This document shows positions 1 through 8,324 of a stretch of 64,000 bases of DNA, in pieces. The notes beneath the pieces were generated by a model that worked only from the letters and a program-made list of their open reading frames with translations, had not been told where the DNA came from and did no database searches. Positions within the stretch are counted from its first letter, which is position 1, and each line of letters starts with the position of its first letter. The translations under genes were made by a program, and so were the position numbers. The stretch comes from Flavobacterium aquidurense (GTDB lineage Bacteria > Bacteroidota > Bacteroidia > Flavobacteriales > Flavobacteriaceae), in assembly GCA_900107365.1 (NCBI GenBank), contig FNPS01000002.1:1-64000 (forward strand), in the 5' to 3' direction.

Positions 1-492
1 AATGTGAGAGCAGAAAAAGAAGAATATGCTACCAAAGAAGTTAGTATAACGATCGGCAAACTATCCGGAAAAACAAGCTTACCCATTAGTTTAGACCCTG
101 TCACTTGCAAAGTAACGATTGGTGATGATCTGGGAAAATGCTTTAAAATAAAAATGATTTATTTTGACTTAGACAAATCTAATATCCGACAAGAAGCTGC
201 AATTGATTTAGAAAAAATATTGGTTGTCTTAAATGAAAACCCAAGCATGAAACTTGATATTCGTTCCCATACAGATAGTCGTGCTACTTTTAAATACAAC
301 GAAGCCTTATCTGACAGAAGAGCAAAATCTACCATACAATGGCTGATTAAAAACGGTGTAAAAGCAGACAGGTTAACCGGTAAAGGTTATGGAGAAACAC
401 AGCTTGTAAATAAATGTGCTGATGGCGTTCCTTGTACCGAAGCGGAACATCAGGAAAACAGACGTAGCGAATTTATTATTACTGCATTGTAA
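1..492 (+). CDS. OmpA-family outer-membrane protein, C-terminal part (5' end outside window)
   Basis: The reading frame is open from base 1, so the gene is cut by the window edge; the GTG at base 4 need not be a start. The visible part ends in an OmpA-like peptidoglycan-binding domain: it begins near FDLDKSNIR, and has the HTDSR segment and the N..LS..RA helix (NEALSDRRA), followed by GKGYGE and a closing NRRSEF. The domain anchors outer-membrane proteins to peptidoglycan. In Flavobacteria such tails often close long proteins with TPR/PD40 repeats encoded beside PorP/SprF-type proteins; whether that holds here cannot be seen. A strong intrinsic terminator follows the stop codon. Confidence 0.85.
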   Translation, partial: NVRAEKEEYATKEVSITIGKLSGKTSLPISLDPVTCKVTIGDDLGKCFKIKMIYFDLDKSNIRQEAAIDLEKILVVLNENPSMKLDIRSHTDSRATFKYNEALSDRRAKSTIQWLIKNGVKADRLTGKGYGETQLVNKCADGVPCTEAEHQENRRSEFIITAL

Positions 493-518
493 TTAGTTAA
501 TTAAGATTTTTATATATG

Positions 519-551
519 CTAAAAAGCTGTCTTTTAAGACAGCTTTTTTTT
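519..551 (+). terminator. Intrinsic terminator after the OmpA-family gene
   Basis: Perfect hairpin AAAGCTGTCT / AGACAGCTTT with a short TTTA loop, followed directly by a run of T. It lies about 30 bases after the OmpA-family stop codon. Confidence 0.85.
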
Positions 552-592
552 GAAAAAAAAAATCGTTGCAACCCTTAGAGTCACAACGATCA
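552..592 (-). terminator. Intrinsic terminator after the CAP lipoprotein gene
   Basis: Arms ATCGTTG (562-568) and CAACGAT (584-590). Read on the minus strand, the hairpin is followed by a T run (A-run at 553-561 on plus). It ends the leftward CAP gene and sits back to back with the OmpA terminator. Confidence 0.7.
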
Positions 593-620
593 CTAAAAAA
601 CCAACCAGTTTTAAATTATC

Positions 621-1127
621 TTAAATTCTAACAAATATATTAGTATAGTATTTTTTTCCCGTTGCAGGATCTGTAGTTACAGATAATCCAAAGTGTGTAA
701 AATTACCTTCGATGTTTTGTTTATGACCCGGACTTTCCAGCCAGGCTTGCAAAACAGCCTCAGAAGTTTTATAATTATAAGCTACATTTTCGCCAACATT
801 TTTGGCTCCAAGCACCTTCATCATATTTTCTGATCGGGCATCAAAATCATTATGATCCACAACGTTCTTTTCAATCATGTAGGCATTGTGTTCCTGACAT
901 TTATACGAAATATGATTGATTATTTGCAAAGCATTTAAACCAATTCGTAATCGATAATCGTTTATTAATTGCATTGTTTCTAACTCTGAATCATTGTAAG
1001 TATAATTTGTTATCAGAGCTTCTGTTGGAGCACTACTTTCAGTTCCCTCGGCAGTATCGGCAGAGCATGAGTTCATTGCAATAGACATTGCAATGAACAG
1101 CATGATGTGCATAATCTTCTTCTTCAT
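621..1127 (-). CDS. CAP-domain (SCP/PR1, YkwD-like) lipoprotein
   Basis: Secreted CAP-superfamily protein of about 168 residues. The N-terminus MKKKIMHIML is followed by a hydrophobic stretch and a lipobox ending AMNSC, so Cys21 is the likely lipidation site. The CAP fold is marked by LINDYRLRIGLNAL, NVGENVAYNY and the conserved SPGHKQNI segment near the C-terminus. The frame opens 7 codons earlier (1148, MRKLLLI); the second Met was preferred because it gives a standard signal peptide. Bacterial CAP proteins are widespread and mostly without a known role, so no substrate is proposed. It stands alone between convergent and same-strand neighbours. Confidence 0.8.
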   Translation of the reverse strand: MKKKIMHIMLFIAMSIAMNSCSADTAEGTESSAPTEALITNYTYNDSELETMQLINDYRLRIGLNALQIINHISYKCQEHNAYMIEKNVVDHNDFDARSENMMKVLGAKNVGENVAYNYKTSEAVLQAWLESPGHKQNIEGNFTHFGLSVTTDPATGKKYYTNIFVRI

Positions 1128-1301
1128 AATCAACAGTAGTTTACGCAAGCTTAAAGTAAATGTTGGGGCAAATCCTTTAAATTTTTATATTTAAATTAAA
1201 TCGTTTTTTCTTACACCAAACGTATTCAATTTACCGTTAAACTACAAAAATAATCGACGAACTACATGTAAATTTTTAATATAAATGTATTTTTCTTACA
1301 A

Positions 1302-1946
1302 CTAAGATGATAGTCGTTCTATTTTCCATGAATAATCAGATTGACTTTGATATCGAATCCTATCATGAAGTCTATTTGGTCTTCCCTGCCAAAATTCTAC
1401 TTCTAAAGGAGTTACTAAAAATCCGCCCCAATTTTCTGGTCTCGGAATGGCTTTTCCTTCAAATTCTGCTTCTAATTTTTTAAGGTTTTCTTCTAAAAAA
1501 GTTCTTGACGGAATCACTTCACTCTGGTTGGAAACAATTGCACCTAATTTGCTTCCATCCGGGCGCGAATCAAAATAACCGTCTGAAATATTTTCAGAAG
1601 TTCTTTGCGCAATTCCTTTAATAATAACCTGACGTTCCATTTCCTGCCAAAAGAAAGACAGACAAACATGTGGATTCGCTGCAATAGCCTTTCCTTTTTC
1701 CGAATTATAATTGGTATAAAAAATAAAGCCTTCTTCAGAAAATTTCTTCAGAAGCACTACTCGAGATTTCGGAAAACCATCTAAACCAATAGTAGAAACC
1801 GTCATAGCGTTAACTTCTCCATTTCCACCAAAATCTTCCACTTCATGAAACCATCTATTAAAAAGATTAATCGGATCTTCGGGAATATTAGTTTCTAATA
1901 ATTCGCTCTTCTCGTAAGATTTTCTATAATTACTTAAATCGTTCAT
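1302..1946 (-). CDS. pdxH: Pyridoxamine/pyridoxine 5'-phosphate oxidase
   Basis: FMN-dependent cytoplasmic enzyme that oxidises PNP or PMP to pyridoxal 5'-phosphate, the last step of vitamin B6 synthesis and salvage. At 214 residues it has the usual length. Family marks are the FMN-binding SRVVLLK segment, FYTNYNSEKG, LSFFWQEMERQV, the SRPDGSKLGA segment, and the C-terminal signature WQGRPNRLHDR. No other B6 gene is in the window, and it appears to be a single-gene unit. The upstream region holds a heptamer repeat array. Confidence 0.96.
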   Translation of the reverse strand: MNDLSNYRKSYEKSELLETNIPEDPINLFNRWFHEVEDFGGNGEVNAMTVSTIGLDGFPKSRVVLLKKFSEEGFIFYTNYNSEKGKAIAANPHVCLSFFWQEMERQVIIKGIAQRTSENISDGYFDSRPDGSKLGAIVSNQSEVIPSRTFLEENLKKLEAEFEGKAIPRPENWGGFLVTPLEVEFWQGRPNRLHDRIRYQSQSDYSWKIERLSS

Positions 1947-1970
1947 GATTTTTTAATTTAGTTTATTTTG

Positions 1971-2033
1971 TTTCAGGTTTCAGGCTTCAGGTTTCAGGCT
2001 TCAGGCTTCAGGTTTCAGGTTTCAGGTTTCAGG
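1971..2033. repeat. Heptamer tandem array YTTCAGG x9
   Basis: Nine perfect 7-base units, each TTTCAGG or CTTCAGG, in the gap upstream of pdxH. The next 50 bases carry a second degenerate repeat of the type CTTAGAACC (2050-2088), related to sequences near 10455 and 57620. Confidence 0.9.
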
Positions 2034-2094
2034 TTTTAAAAAAACTTAAAATCTTAGCATCTCAGAACCTTAGAACCTTAGAACCTTTTTAAAT

Positions 2095-3000
2095 TCAAAA
2101 CTCAAAAGAAACGCCGTCATCTCCCAAAAGTACATTCGGAAAAATGGTTTCTGCTTCTTCTTTAAAACGCTCAATTCCATCATATCGTGTTGAATAATGG
2201 CCTAAAATTAGTTGTTTTACATTTGCTTTAAGCGCAATTGTCGCGGCTTCTTTTGCGGTTGAATGTAATGTTTTTTGTGCTAATGGTGCTTCTGATTCTA
2301 AAAAGGTTGATTCGTGATACAAAATATCTACATTTTCAATAATCGGAATAATAGCTTCATTATAAACCGTATCCGAACAGAAGGCATAACTCATAGAAGG
2401 AATTGGATCAAAAGACAATTTTGCATTTTCAATAACAGTTCCATTATCCAGCGTAACATTACCTCCGCCTTTTATTTTTTGGTAATAGGCTGTATGAATA
2501 TTATACTGTTGAACTGCTTCTACATTTAGTTTTCTGTCTCCCGGTTTTTCCTGAAACAAAAATCCGTTGGTATAAACGCGATGTTTTAACGGAATTGTTT
2601 TTACTATGACTTTCTGATCTTCAAAAATCACTTCACTTTCCTTCGACTCTAATTCGTGAAAAAACAAACTATAAGTAGTCCAGGATTCTGTCAGCTTTAA
2701 TTGAAGCAGAATTAACTCTTTTATTCCTTTTGGTCCGTAAACATGCAAATCAGTAGTTCTGCCTAAAAGCGAAAAAGTCGAAATGGTTCCAATTAATCCA
2801 TACAAATGATCTCCGTGAAGATGGGAAATAAAAATGTGATTAATTTTAGAAAATTTAATCTTGTTTTTACGCAATTGCACCTGAGTTCCTTCGCCACAAT
2901 CAATCAAAAACAATCTGTTTTTGATTTCTAAAACCTGCGAAGTCGGATTAGTAAGCGTTCTGGGAGTTGCGGCATAACAGCCTAGTATGGTTAATTTCAT
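2095..3000 (-). CDS. rnz: Ribonuclease Z (tRNA 3' processing endonuclease)
   Basis: Metallo-beta-lactamase-fold endonuclease that removes the 3' trailer of tRNA precursors. It has 301 residues, typical of the short-form RNase Z. The zinc-binding HLHGDH motif is at residues 60-65, preceded by FLIDCGEGTQVQLR; later metal ligands appear in FCSDT, YHEST and LGHYSTRY. The gene starts at the first ATG; the next gene upstream on the same strand is a small STAS-like protein 145 bases away, a pair that often travels together in Flavobacteria. The gap between them is filled with TTTAGATT-type repeats. Confidence 0.95.
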   Translation of the reverse strand: MKLTILGCYAATPRTLTNPTSQVLEIKNRLFLIDCGEGTQVQLRKNKIKFSKINHIFISHLHGDHLYGLIGTISTFSLLGRTTDLHVYGPKGIKELILLQLKLTESWTTYSLFFHELESKESEVIFEDQKVIVKTIPLKHRVYTNGFLFQEKPGDRKLNVEAVQQYNIHTAYYQKIKGGGNVTLDNGTVIENAKLSFDPIPSMSYAFCSDTVYNEAIIPIIENVDILYHESTFLESEAPLAQKTLHSTAKEAATIALKANVKQLILGHYSTRYDGIERFKEEAETIFPNVLLGDDGVSFEF

Positions 3001-3145
3001 TTTAGATTTTAGATTGTTGATTTTAGATTGATTTAGATTGTAGATTTTAGACTGTAGATTTTAGATTGGAAAAATTAGCGTTAAAAAAATCTAAAATCTA
3101 AATTTCAGTATTCAAAATCAAAAATCTGAACTCTAAAATCTAAAA
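3001..3145. repeat. TTTAGATT-type low-complexity repeats with inverted copies
   Basis: Left part repeats TTTAGATT (3001-3068), right part carries the inverse AATCTAAA (3089-3145). The first 29 bases (3001-3029) occur again without change at 57574-57602. Confidence 0.75.
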
Positions 3146-3478
3146 TTAAAACCCAAGATCACGTTCAATTTCTTCCATTTCGATAATATCGTGCGCTTCT
3201 AAAAGAGAAGGAACCACTACTAATTTATCAGAAATTGAATTGAAATCAAGATCAGAAACTACAATTACAAATGATTTCTTTGCTTTTTTGTGTTGTTTAG
3301 AAAGTGGCAGAAAAAGTTTTAAATCGCTTTCAGCTAAATTAGTATCTGCTGTTAAATCGATTATTATATTTTGTTTTTCAAAGGTTTTAAATTGTTGCGT
3401 CACTTTCTCCAAAAAAGAATTAAAATCTCCCTGGGTATCTTTAATCGTAACGGTATGTCCTTTTTGATCTACTTTCAT
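3146..3478 (-). CDS. Small STAS-like protein encoded beside RNase Z
   Basis: 110-residue soluble protein with no signal peptide. The alternation of strands and helices (NIIIDLTADTNLAESDLKLFLPL, then SFVIVVSDLDF, then a helix and an acidic tail EMEEIERD) resembles the STAS / anti-sigma-factor-antagonist fold, but the phosphorylatable Ser region typical of regulated STAS proteins is not obvious. In Flavobacterium genomes such proteins have sometimes been named ribonuclease Z after their neighbour; there is no metal-binding motif, so that name is wrong. Same strand as rnz, 145 bases upstream of it. Function unknown. Confidence 0.75.
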   Translation of the reverse strand: MKVDQKGHTVTIKDTQGDFNSFLEKVTQQFKTFEKQNIIIDLTADTNLAESDLKLFLPLSKQHKKAKKSFVIVVSDLDFNSISDKLVVVPSLLEAHDIIEMEEIERDLGF

Positions 3479-3538
3479 TTTACTAAGGTACGAAGTTTTT
3501 TAAATTTGTTTCAAGTTTTAGGTTTCAAGTTTCAGTCG

Positions 3539-3608
3539 CAGTCTCAGTATTCAGTCTCAGTATTCAGTCTCAGTAAAAATTGTAAACTGTGACTGAATAC
3601 TGAGACTG
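3539..3608. repeat. Direct and inverted repeats CAGTCTCAGTATTCAGTC
   Basis: The 18-mer occurs twice in tandem (3539-3556 and 3552-3569, overlapping) and once as its perfect reverse complement (3591-3608), so the RNA can fold into an 18-bp hairpin. It lies between pyrB (leftward, ends 3621) and the STAS-like gene and may act as a terminator-like structure for pyrB, though a clean T run is missing. Confidence 0.8.
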
Positions 3609-3620
3609 TAAACTAAAAAT

Positions 3621-4547
3621 TTACTGAATCTTAGAGGCTAAAAGATAAATAACCGCCATTCTAATCGCTACTCCATTCTCTACCTGATTCAGGATTACAG
3701 AATGATCAGAATCCGCTACTTCAGAAGTAATCTCTACTCCTCTGTTGATGGGTCCCGGGTGCATGATGACGATTTCTTTTCCAAGAGAATCCAAAAGCGG
3801 TTTATCAACTCCGTATTGTTGTGCGTATTCTCTTGTTGAAGGGAAAAAGTTCACGTCCATACGTTCGTTTTGTACACGAAGCATATTCGCCACGTCACAC
3901 CATTCTAATGCTTTTCGTAAATTTGGTTCCACTGTAACACCAAGAGATTCAATATATCTTGGAATCAAGGTTTTTGGCCCGCATACTTTTACTTCGGCGC
4001 CTTGCATCTGCAAAGCATATATGTTGGATAAGGCAACTCTCGAATGCAGTACATCGCCTACAATAACTACTTTTTTTCCGGCAACATCACCCAGTTTTTC
4101 TCTGATAGAATAACTGTCTAACAAAGCCTGCGTTGGATGTTCGTGCGCGCCGTCGCCAGCGTTTACTATACTTGCTTTGACATTTTTAGATAAAAAATAA
4201 GCCGCTCCGGGATTGGAGTGGCGCATTACAACCATATCAACTTTCATCGAAAGGATATTGTTAACCGTATCAATAAGTGTTTCTCCTTTTTTAACCGAAG
4301 ACTGAGCTGCAGAAAAACTAATCACATCTGCTGATAATCTTTTTTGGGCTAACTCAAACGAAAGCTTGGTTCGGGTACTGTTTTCGAAGAAAATGTTAGC
4401 AATGGTAATATCTCGTAATGAAGGAACTTTTTTAATCGGTCGGTTAATGACTTCTTTAAAATGATCTGCCGTTTCAAAAATTAGGTTAATATCATTCTCG
4501 TTGATGTATTTAATTCCTAATAAATGATTTACGCTTAATTCTTTCAT
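3621..4547 (-). CDS. pyrB: Aspartate carbamoyltransferase, catalytic subunit
   Basis: Transfers the carbamoyl group from carbamoyl phosphate to aspartate, the committed step of pyrimidine synthesis. The 308-residue length is standard. The carbamoyl-phosphate loop STRT is at residues 57-60, the HPTQ motif at 137-140, and the HPGPINRGVE segment near the C-terminus binds aspartate. No regulatory subunit gene (pyrI) is adjacent. It follows an uncharacterised gene by about 50 bases and pyrR lies upstream of that, all on the same strand, so the three probably form one pyrimidine operon controlled from the pyrR promoter. Confidence 0.96.
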   Translation of the reverse strand: MKELSVNHLLGIKYINENDINLIFETADHFKEVINRPIKKVPSLRDITIANIFFENSTRTKLSFELAQKRLSADVISFSAAQSSVKKGETLIDTVNNILSMKVDMVVMRHSNPGAAYFLSKNVKASIVNAGDGAHEHPTQALLDSYSIREKLGDVAGKKVVIVGDVLHSRVALSNIYALQMQGAEVKVCGPKTLIPRYIESLGVTVEPNLRKALEWCDVANMLRVQNERMDVNFFPSTREYAQQYGVDKPLLDSLGKEIVIMHPGPINRGVEITSEVADSDHSVILNQVENGVAIRMAVIYLLASKIQ

Positions 4548-4596
4548 TTTTTATTGTTTAATTTTATTTGTCAAATTCTTTAAAAAGCAGTTCCGT

Positions 4597-5238
4597 CTAT
4601 TGGATCATTCGCTCTATAACCTCGCTATAATCCTGTAAATCTCTTCCGTCTTCATCAAAAATATGCTGCCATCTGAAACCCGGTATTTCTATTTTTGTTC
4701 TTGCAGAAGGACTCCACTTTATTTGAAAGCCGTTGTTTCTTAAAACTTCAGCAACCTTTTTTCCAACTTCCATTGCAATGGCATCACTAGTATTATCTAC
4801 TTTCTGAAAAGCGATAAACAAACCCGGATCTTCAACTGCAACAGCTCTTGCTAAATCTTGTTGGTGATAAAAACAATAACCATCAGACCAGACTTCGTTT
4901 TCCTGCAACTCCCTTTCCACCTCTACTACTTCATACTCCCCCTCTGTTGTGGTATAACCTGCATTGTGAAGCGCCACGATATTTTCATCTCCTAATTCAT
5001 CAAATGCTTTTATAAGTCTTTCAGTATCTGTTGGACTTTTCCACTGTTTGCTTTCTGCAAGTAACTTTTGGTATTCTTCTTTTATGGTATCAAAAGCCCA
5101 CTCTTCTGAAATTTCATCTTCAAATTCGTTGTCTTCGATTTCTTCTATGATGTTCTCTTTGATCTCATCAACAGAAAGAAATCCCATTCTAACCTGATTA
5201 AAGATTGATTCGTAAATAAACGCTTCGTTCTCTGTCAT
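4597..5238 (-). CDS. Uncharacterised acidic protein between pyrR and pyrB (DUF6891-like)
   Basis: 213-residue, strongly acidic, soluble protein with no signal peptide or membrane segment. The first 70 residues are mostly helical and Glu/Asp-rich; the rest has a more structured part with IVALHNAGYTTTEGEYEV, GYCFYHQQDLARA and WSPSARTKIEIPGFRW. The HNAGYTT and FYHQQDLxRA segments are what I remember of the DUF6891 family, though I cannot check it. It lies 49 bases before pyrB and about 96 bases after pyrR on the same strand, which suggests co-transcription, but nothing in it points to a pyrimidine role. Confidence 0.7.
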   Translation of the reverse strand: MTENEAFIYESIFNQVRMGFLSVDEIKENIIEEIEDNEFEDEISEEWAFDTIKEEYQKLLAESKQWKSPTDTERLIKAFDELGDENIVALHNAGYTTTEGEYEVVEVERELQENEVWSDGYCFYHQQDLARAVAVEDPGLFIAFQKVDNTSDAIAMEVGKKVAEVLRNNGFQIKWSPSARTKIEIPGFRWQHIFDEDGRDLQDYSEVIERMIQ

Positions 5239-5334
5239 TTTTTCTTGTTTAATCGTTTATTTGTTTTTTTTTTAACCGTTGATTTGTTAGAGCGTTTATT
5301 CGTTTCCTTTCGATTGAACAATTAAACGATTCAA

Positions 5335-5871
5335 CTAATTCGTTATTAAGTAAACGGCATCTTCGCTATCATTTTCTTTCCAGCTTACTTTTACCTTTTC
5401 ATCATTAATAGCATCTACCTGACGACCACGATAATCGGGCTGAATAGGCAGGTTTCTGCTAAAACGTCTGTCGATTAACACTAACAATTCGATTTCTGAC
5501 GGTCTCCCGAAAGACTGAATTGCGGTTAAGGCAGAACGAATGCTTCGTCCGGTAAACAAAACGTCATCAATAAAAATGACTTTTTTGTCTTCGACTATAA
5601 AATTGATTTGTGTTTTATTGGCTTCAAGCGGTTTATCAGTACGGCGAAAGTCATCTCTAAAAAAAGTGATGTCCAGATATCCCAAAGAAATTTCAGGAAC
5701 TTTGTATTCGTCTTCTAATATTTGTTTTAAACGTTCAGCTAAAAAAACGCCTCTTGGCTGAATCCCGACTAAAATAGTATCGGAGAAATCAAGATGTTTT
5801 TCGATTAACTGACAAGCCAAACGATGGAGTATGATAGTAACTTCTTTTGAATTAAGTAATACTTTTTGGCT
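5335..5871 (-). CDS. pyrR: PyrR: pyrimidine regulator / uracil phosphoribosyltransferase
   Basis: 178-residue PRTase-fold protein. The PRPP-binding loop is VIFIDDVLFTGRSIRSAL, and GIQPRGVFLAERL and VLIDRRFSRNLPIQPDYRGR are typical of PyrR. In Firmicutes PyrR binds pyr mRNA and also makes UMP from uracil; in Bacteroidetes the RNA-binding role is not established. The frame is open 10 codons further (to 5901), but a TATATTTG -7 box covers 5899-5906, so transcription must start downstream of that Met, and the start at 5871 (MSQKVLL) is chosen. First gene of the pyrR - unknown - pyrB group. Confidence 0.93.
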   Translation of the reverse strand, partial: SQKVLLNSKEVTIILHRLACQLIEKHLDFSDTILVGIQPRGVFLAERLKQILEDEYKVPEISLGYLDITFFRDDFRRTDKPLEANKTQINFIVEDKKVIFIDDVLFTGRSIRSALTAIQSFGRPSEIELLVLIDRRFSRNLPIQPDYRGRQVDAINDEKVKVSWKENDSEDAVYLITN

Positions 5872-5898
5872 CATAATTAAGTGTGATGTTTGGTTGGG

Positions 5899-5906
5899 CA
5901 AATATA
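5899..5906 (-). promoter_or_regulatory. -7 box of the pyrR promoter (TATATTTG)
   Basis: A perfect match to the Bacteroidetes -7 consensus TAnnTTTG on the minus strand, 28 bases ahead of the chosen pyrR start. No clear TTG is present at the -33 distance. Confidence 0.6.
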
Positions 5907-6130
5907 CGAAATCAGAATTTATTTGTTGGCGTGTTGGGTGGGGAAATATTTTTTTTTGGTTTTACGTATAAATTGAGTTTGAAAACTCATTCAGAATAAC
6001 TTTATTTTTTGAAATAAAAGTTCTTTAAAAAATTATATTTATTTAAAACTATATTTACTATACAGAAGTTGCATTAGAATTCTTTAAATAATTTAGTTAA
6101 GATCTATTTCAAAGCGAAAAAAATAAATCC

Positions 6131-6766
6131 ATGGATAAATACAAAGAAACATTTGAAACCTGGAATAAAATTGCAAACCTCTATCAGGATAAGTTTATGG
6201 ATTTAAACTTGTATAATGAAACTTATGATTTTTTCTGTACAGTTTTAAAATATAATCAAGTAAACATTTTTGAAATTGGTTGTGGCCCGGGAAATATTAC
6301 TAAGTATCTTTTATCCAAAAAAAACAACTTAAAGATTACAGGTATTGACATTGCACCGAAAATGGTTGAATTGGCTAAATCAAATAACCCGACTGCCAAT
6401 TTTAAAGTAATGGATACACGAAAGTTGGATGAAATAAATGAAAAATTTGACGCCATTATGTGTGGTTTTTGTTTACCCTATCTTTCAGAAACAGATTCTT
6501 CAAAACTATTATACGACGCAAATAAACTACTTTCTAAAGAGGGTATCTTATATTTAAGTTTCATTGAGGGATCGCCTTCTAAATCAGGTTTTATTTCAGG
6601 AAGTACGGGTGATCGTACCTATGTTTATTATCATTCTTTAGAAGAAATAAAGAATCAACTTATAAAAAATCATTTTGAAATTCTTAAATCATTCGAAGTT
6701 AAATATCCAAAAGCTGATGATTTTGAAATTCATACGATAATCATTACCGAGAAAATTGGACAGTAA
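6131..6766 (+). CDS. Class I SAM-dependent methyltransferase
   Basis: 211-residue soluble protein with a Rossmann-type methyltransferase fold. Motif I is FEIGCGPGNIT (about residues 54-64), followed by the acidic end of strand 2 in ITGIDIAPKMVELA and motif II/III in FDAIMCGFCLPYL. There is no specific substrate signature; it resembles the broad Methyltransf_25/11 group. Monocistronic or co-transcribed with the DHFR-like gene 66 bases downstream. The 229-base stretch upstream is very AT-rich and shows no gene. Substrate unknown. Confidence 0.88.
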   Translation: MDKYKETFETWNKIANLYQDKFMDLNLYNETYDFFCTVLKYNQVNIFEIGCGPGNITKYLLSKKNNLKITGIDIAPKMVELAKSNNPTANFKVMDTRKLDEINEKFDAIMCGFCLPYLSETDSSKLLYDANKLLSKEGILYLSFIEGSPSKSGFISGSTGDRTYVYYHSLEEIKNQLIKNHFEILKSFEVKYPKADDFEIHTIIITEKIGQ

Positions 6767-6832
6767 AAATATCGAATTGTTTCAAAAAGACCTTTTTATT
6801 ATATTTGATAAAACAATAAGACACCAAACATC

Positions 6833-7426
6833 ATGAGAAAAATAATCGTCATTACCATGATTACAATCGATGGCGTAATGCAAGCACCTGGTGGTCCTGA
6901 AGAAGATACTTCGGGAGGTTTTGAATACGGAGGCTGGGTGGCGCCTTTTGGAGATGAAGAATATGGCAATGTCATGCAGGAACAAATGAAACCTGCAGAT
7001 ATTCTTTTGGGCAGAAAAACATTTGATATTTTTGAAGATTATTGGCCCAAACATGCAGAAGGCTGGCCGGGAATTAATGAAGTTACCAAATACGTTTTGT
7101 CTTCCACCAGAAATAAATCTGACTGGGAAAATACCGAATTTCTTTCCACCATAGAAGACATCAAAAAACTCAAAAATTCAGAAGGTGGAGATATTAAAGT
7201 TTGGGGAAGCGCAACACTTGTTCAGCTTTTGCTTCAACATGATTTAGTCGATGAATTTGGGCTCTTAATTTATCCTATAATTTTGGGCAAAGGAAAAAAA
7301 CTGTTTGATGATAGCTCAAATCCGTCGGGATTTACATTGATAGAAAGTACGGTTACGCCGAGCGGTGTAATTGCTTTGAGTTATAAACGAGCTGGAGATG
7401 TTAAGACCGGGACTATTGGAGAATAA
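6833..7426 (+). CDS. Dihydrofolate reductase-family protein (RibD C-terminal type)
   Basis: 197-residue cytoplasmic protein of the RibD_C / DHFR-like family. The N-terminus MRKIIVITMITIDGVMQAPGG is the typical first strand and loop (SLDG equivalent), and LLGRKTFDIFEDYWP, VLSSTR, IKVWGSATLVQLLL and EFGLLIYPIILGKGKKLF are the usual NADPH- and substrate-pocket segments. Members of this family are putative NADPH-dependent reductases and are not the essential folate enzyme FolA. Lies 66 bases after the methyltransferase on the same strand. Confidence 0.9.
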   Translation: MRKIIVITMITIDGVMQAPGGPEEDTSGGFEYGGWVAPFGDEEYGNVMQEQMKPADILLGRKTFDIFEDYWPKHAEGWPGINEVTKYVLSSTRNKSDWENTEFLSTIEDIKKLKNSEGGDIKVWGSATLVQLLLQHDLVDEFGLLIYPIILGKGKKLFDDSSNPSGFTLIESTVTPSGVIALSYKRAGDVKTGTIGE

Positions 7427-7442
7427 CAAATTCAACATATAA

Positions 7443-7814
7443 GTCCCATCGGGACGATATGTTTATAGAAATATATAAATCGAGTCAATAAAACCCCATC
7501 GGGGTGATATCTCCAATACTACAATGGAAACGATATGTCGCTCCGCCGGAGCTTTTTTTGTCTTATCTAATTATTTGCTATAAACATTATGCTCCGCTGG
7601 AGCTTCCTCTATTACGCATAATTGATTAACTATCAACATTACACTCTACTGGCGTTTTTAATTTAAATCTTCTTTACGCAAATATATTTTTTAAAATATG
7701 TTATTCATTAAAACCCATATTAAATAATTGACTAATTTTAATACAATTAAGTCCCATCGGGACAGCATCTTTATAGCCATTTTGTAAATTTATTTTATTG
7801 AACCCCGGCGGGGT
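7443..7814. repeat. REP-like palindrome array, left of the Y1 transposase
   Basis: Six 13-base palindromes, each a 5-bp stem around a 3-base loop: GTCCCATCGGGAC (7443-7455), ACCCCATCGGGGT (7493-7505), GCTCCGCCGGAGC (7540-7552), GCTCCGCTGGAGC (7591-7603), GTCCCATCGGGAC (7751-7763), ACCCCGGCGGGGT (7802-7814). A decayed copy is at 7642-7654. Spacers also share words such as TTGCTATAAACAT and ACGCATAATTGATT. The array fills the whole 412-base gap between the DHFR-like gene and the transposase. The copy at 7540 is followed by seven T and could also end transcription of the DHFR-like gene. Confidence 0.85.
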
Positions 7815-7838
7815 GAAATATAATTTAATCTACAATTT

Positions 7839-8297
7839 ATGGCAAACACATATTCTCAAATATACATTCATATTGTTTTTGCTGTTAAGGGAATGCAAAG
7901 TCTGATTTCAGAAAATTGGAAGGAAGAAGTTTATAAATATATTACTGGTATTACGACAAATAAGGGACAAAAGCTAATAGCTATCAACGGAATGCCCGAT
8001 CACATTCATATTTTAATTGGTTTAAAACCAGATAAATCAATTTCAGATTTGGTTAGAGAGATAAAATCAAATTCATCAAAGTTTATAAATGACAAAAAAT
8101 GGATTAATGGGAAGTTCGAATGGCAAAATGGATTTGGAGCTTTTTCATACAGTCATTCTCAAATATCAAATGTCATAAATTATATTCAACGTCAGGAAGA
8201 ACATCATCAAACAAAGACGTTTAAAGAAGAATATATTGAATTTTTAAAATTGTTTAATGTCGAGTTTAAAGATGAATACCTATTTGGTGAGATTTAA
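7839..8297 (+). mobile_element. Y1 (HUH) transposase, IS200/IS605 TnpA or REP-associated (RAYT) type
   Basis: 152-residue single-domain Y1 transposase. The HUH metal site is in MPDHIHILIGL, and the nucleophile tyrosine is probably in VINYIQRQEEHHQ; both are intact. Family enzymes cut and join single-stranded DNA at hairpin ends. No TnpB gene is next to it. Palindromes of the same 5-3-5 design flank it on both sides, the last one starting only 37 bases before its ATG, which fits a REP-associated tyrosine transposase better than a simple IS200 element. The product of this gene probably spread or maintains those repeats. Confidence 0.88.
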
Positions 8298-8324
8298 TAT
8301 CAATTATAATGGATAATATATTTC

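Noticed and set aside
3745..4113. 122-codon frame antisense to pyrB
   Set aside because: Lies wholly in a clear pyrB gene and has no recognisable features.
5872..5901. Longer PyrR start (MPNQTSHLI...)
   Set aside because: A TATATTTG -7 box overlaps this Met; the start 10 codons on fits PyrR length.
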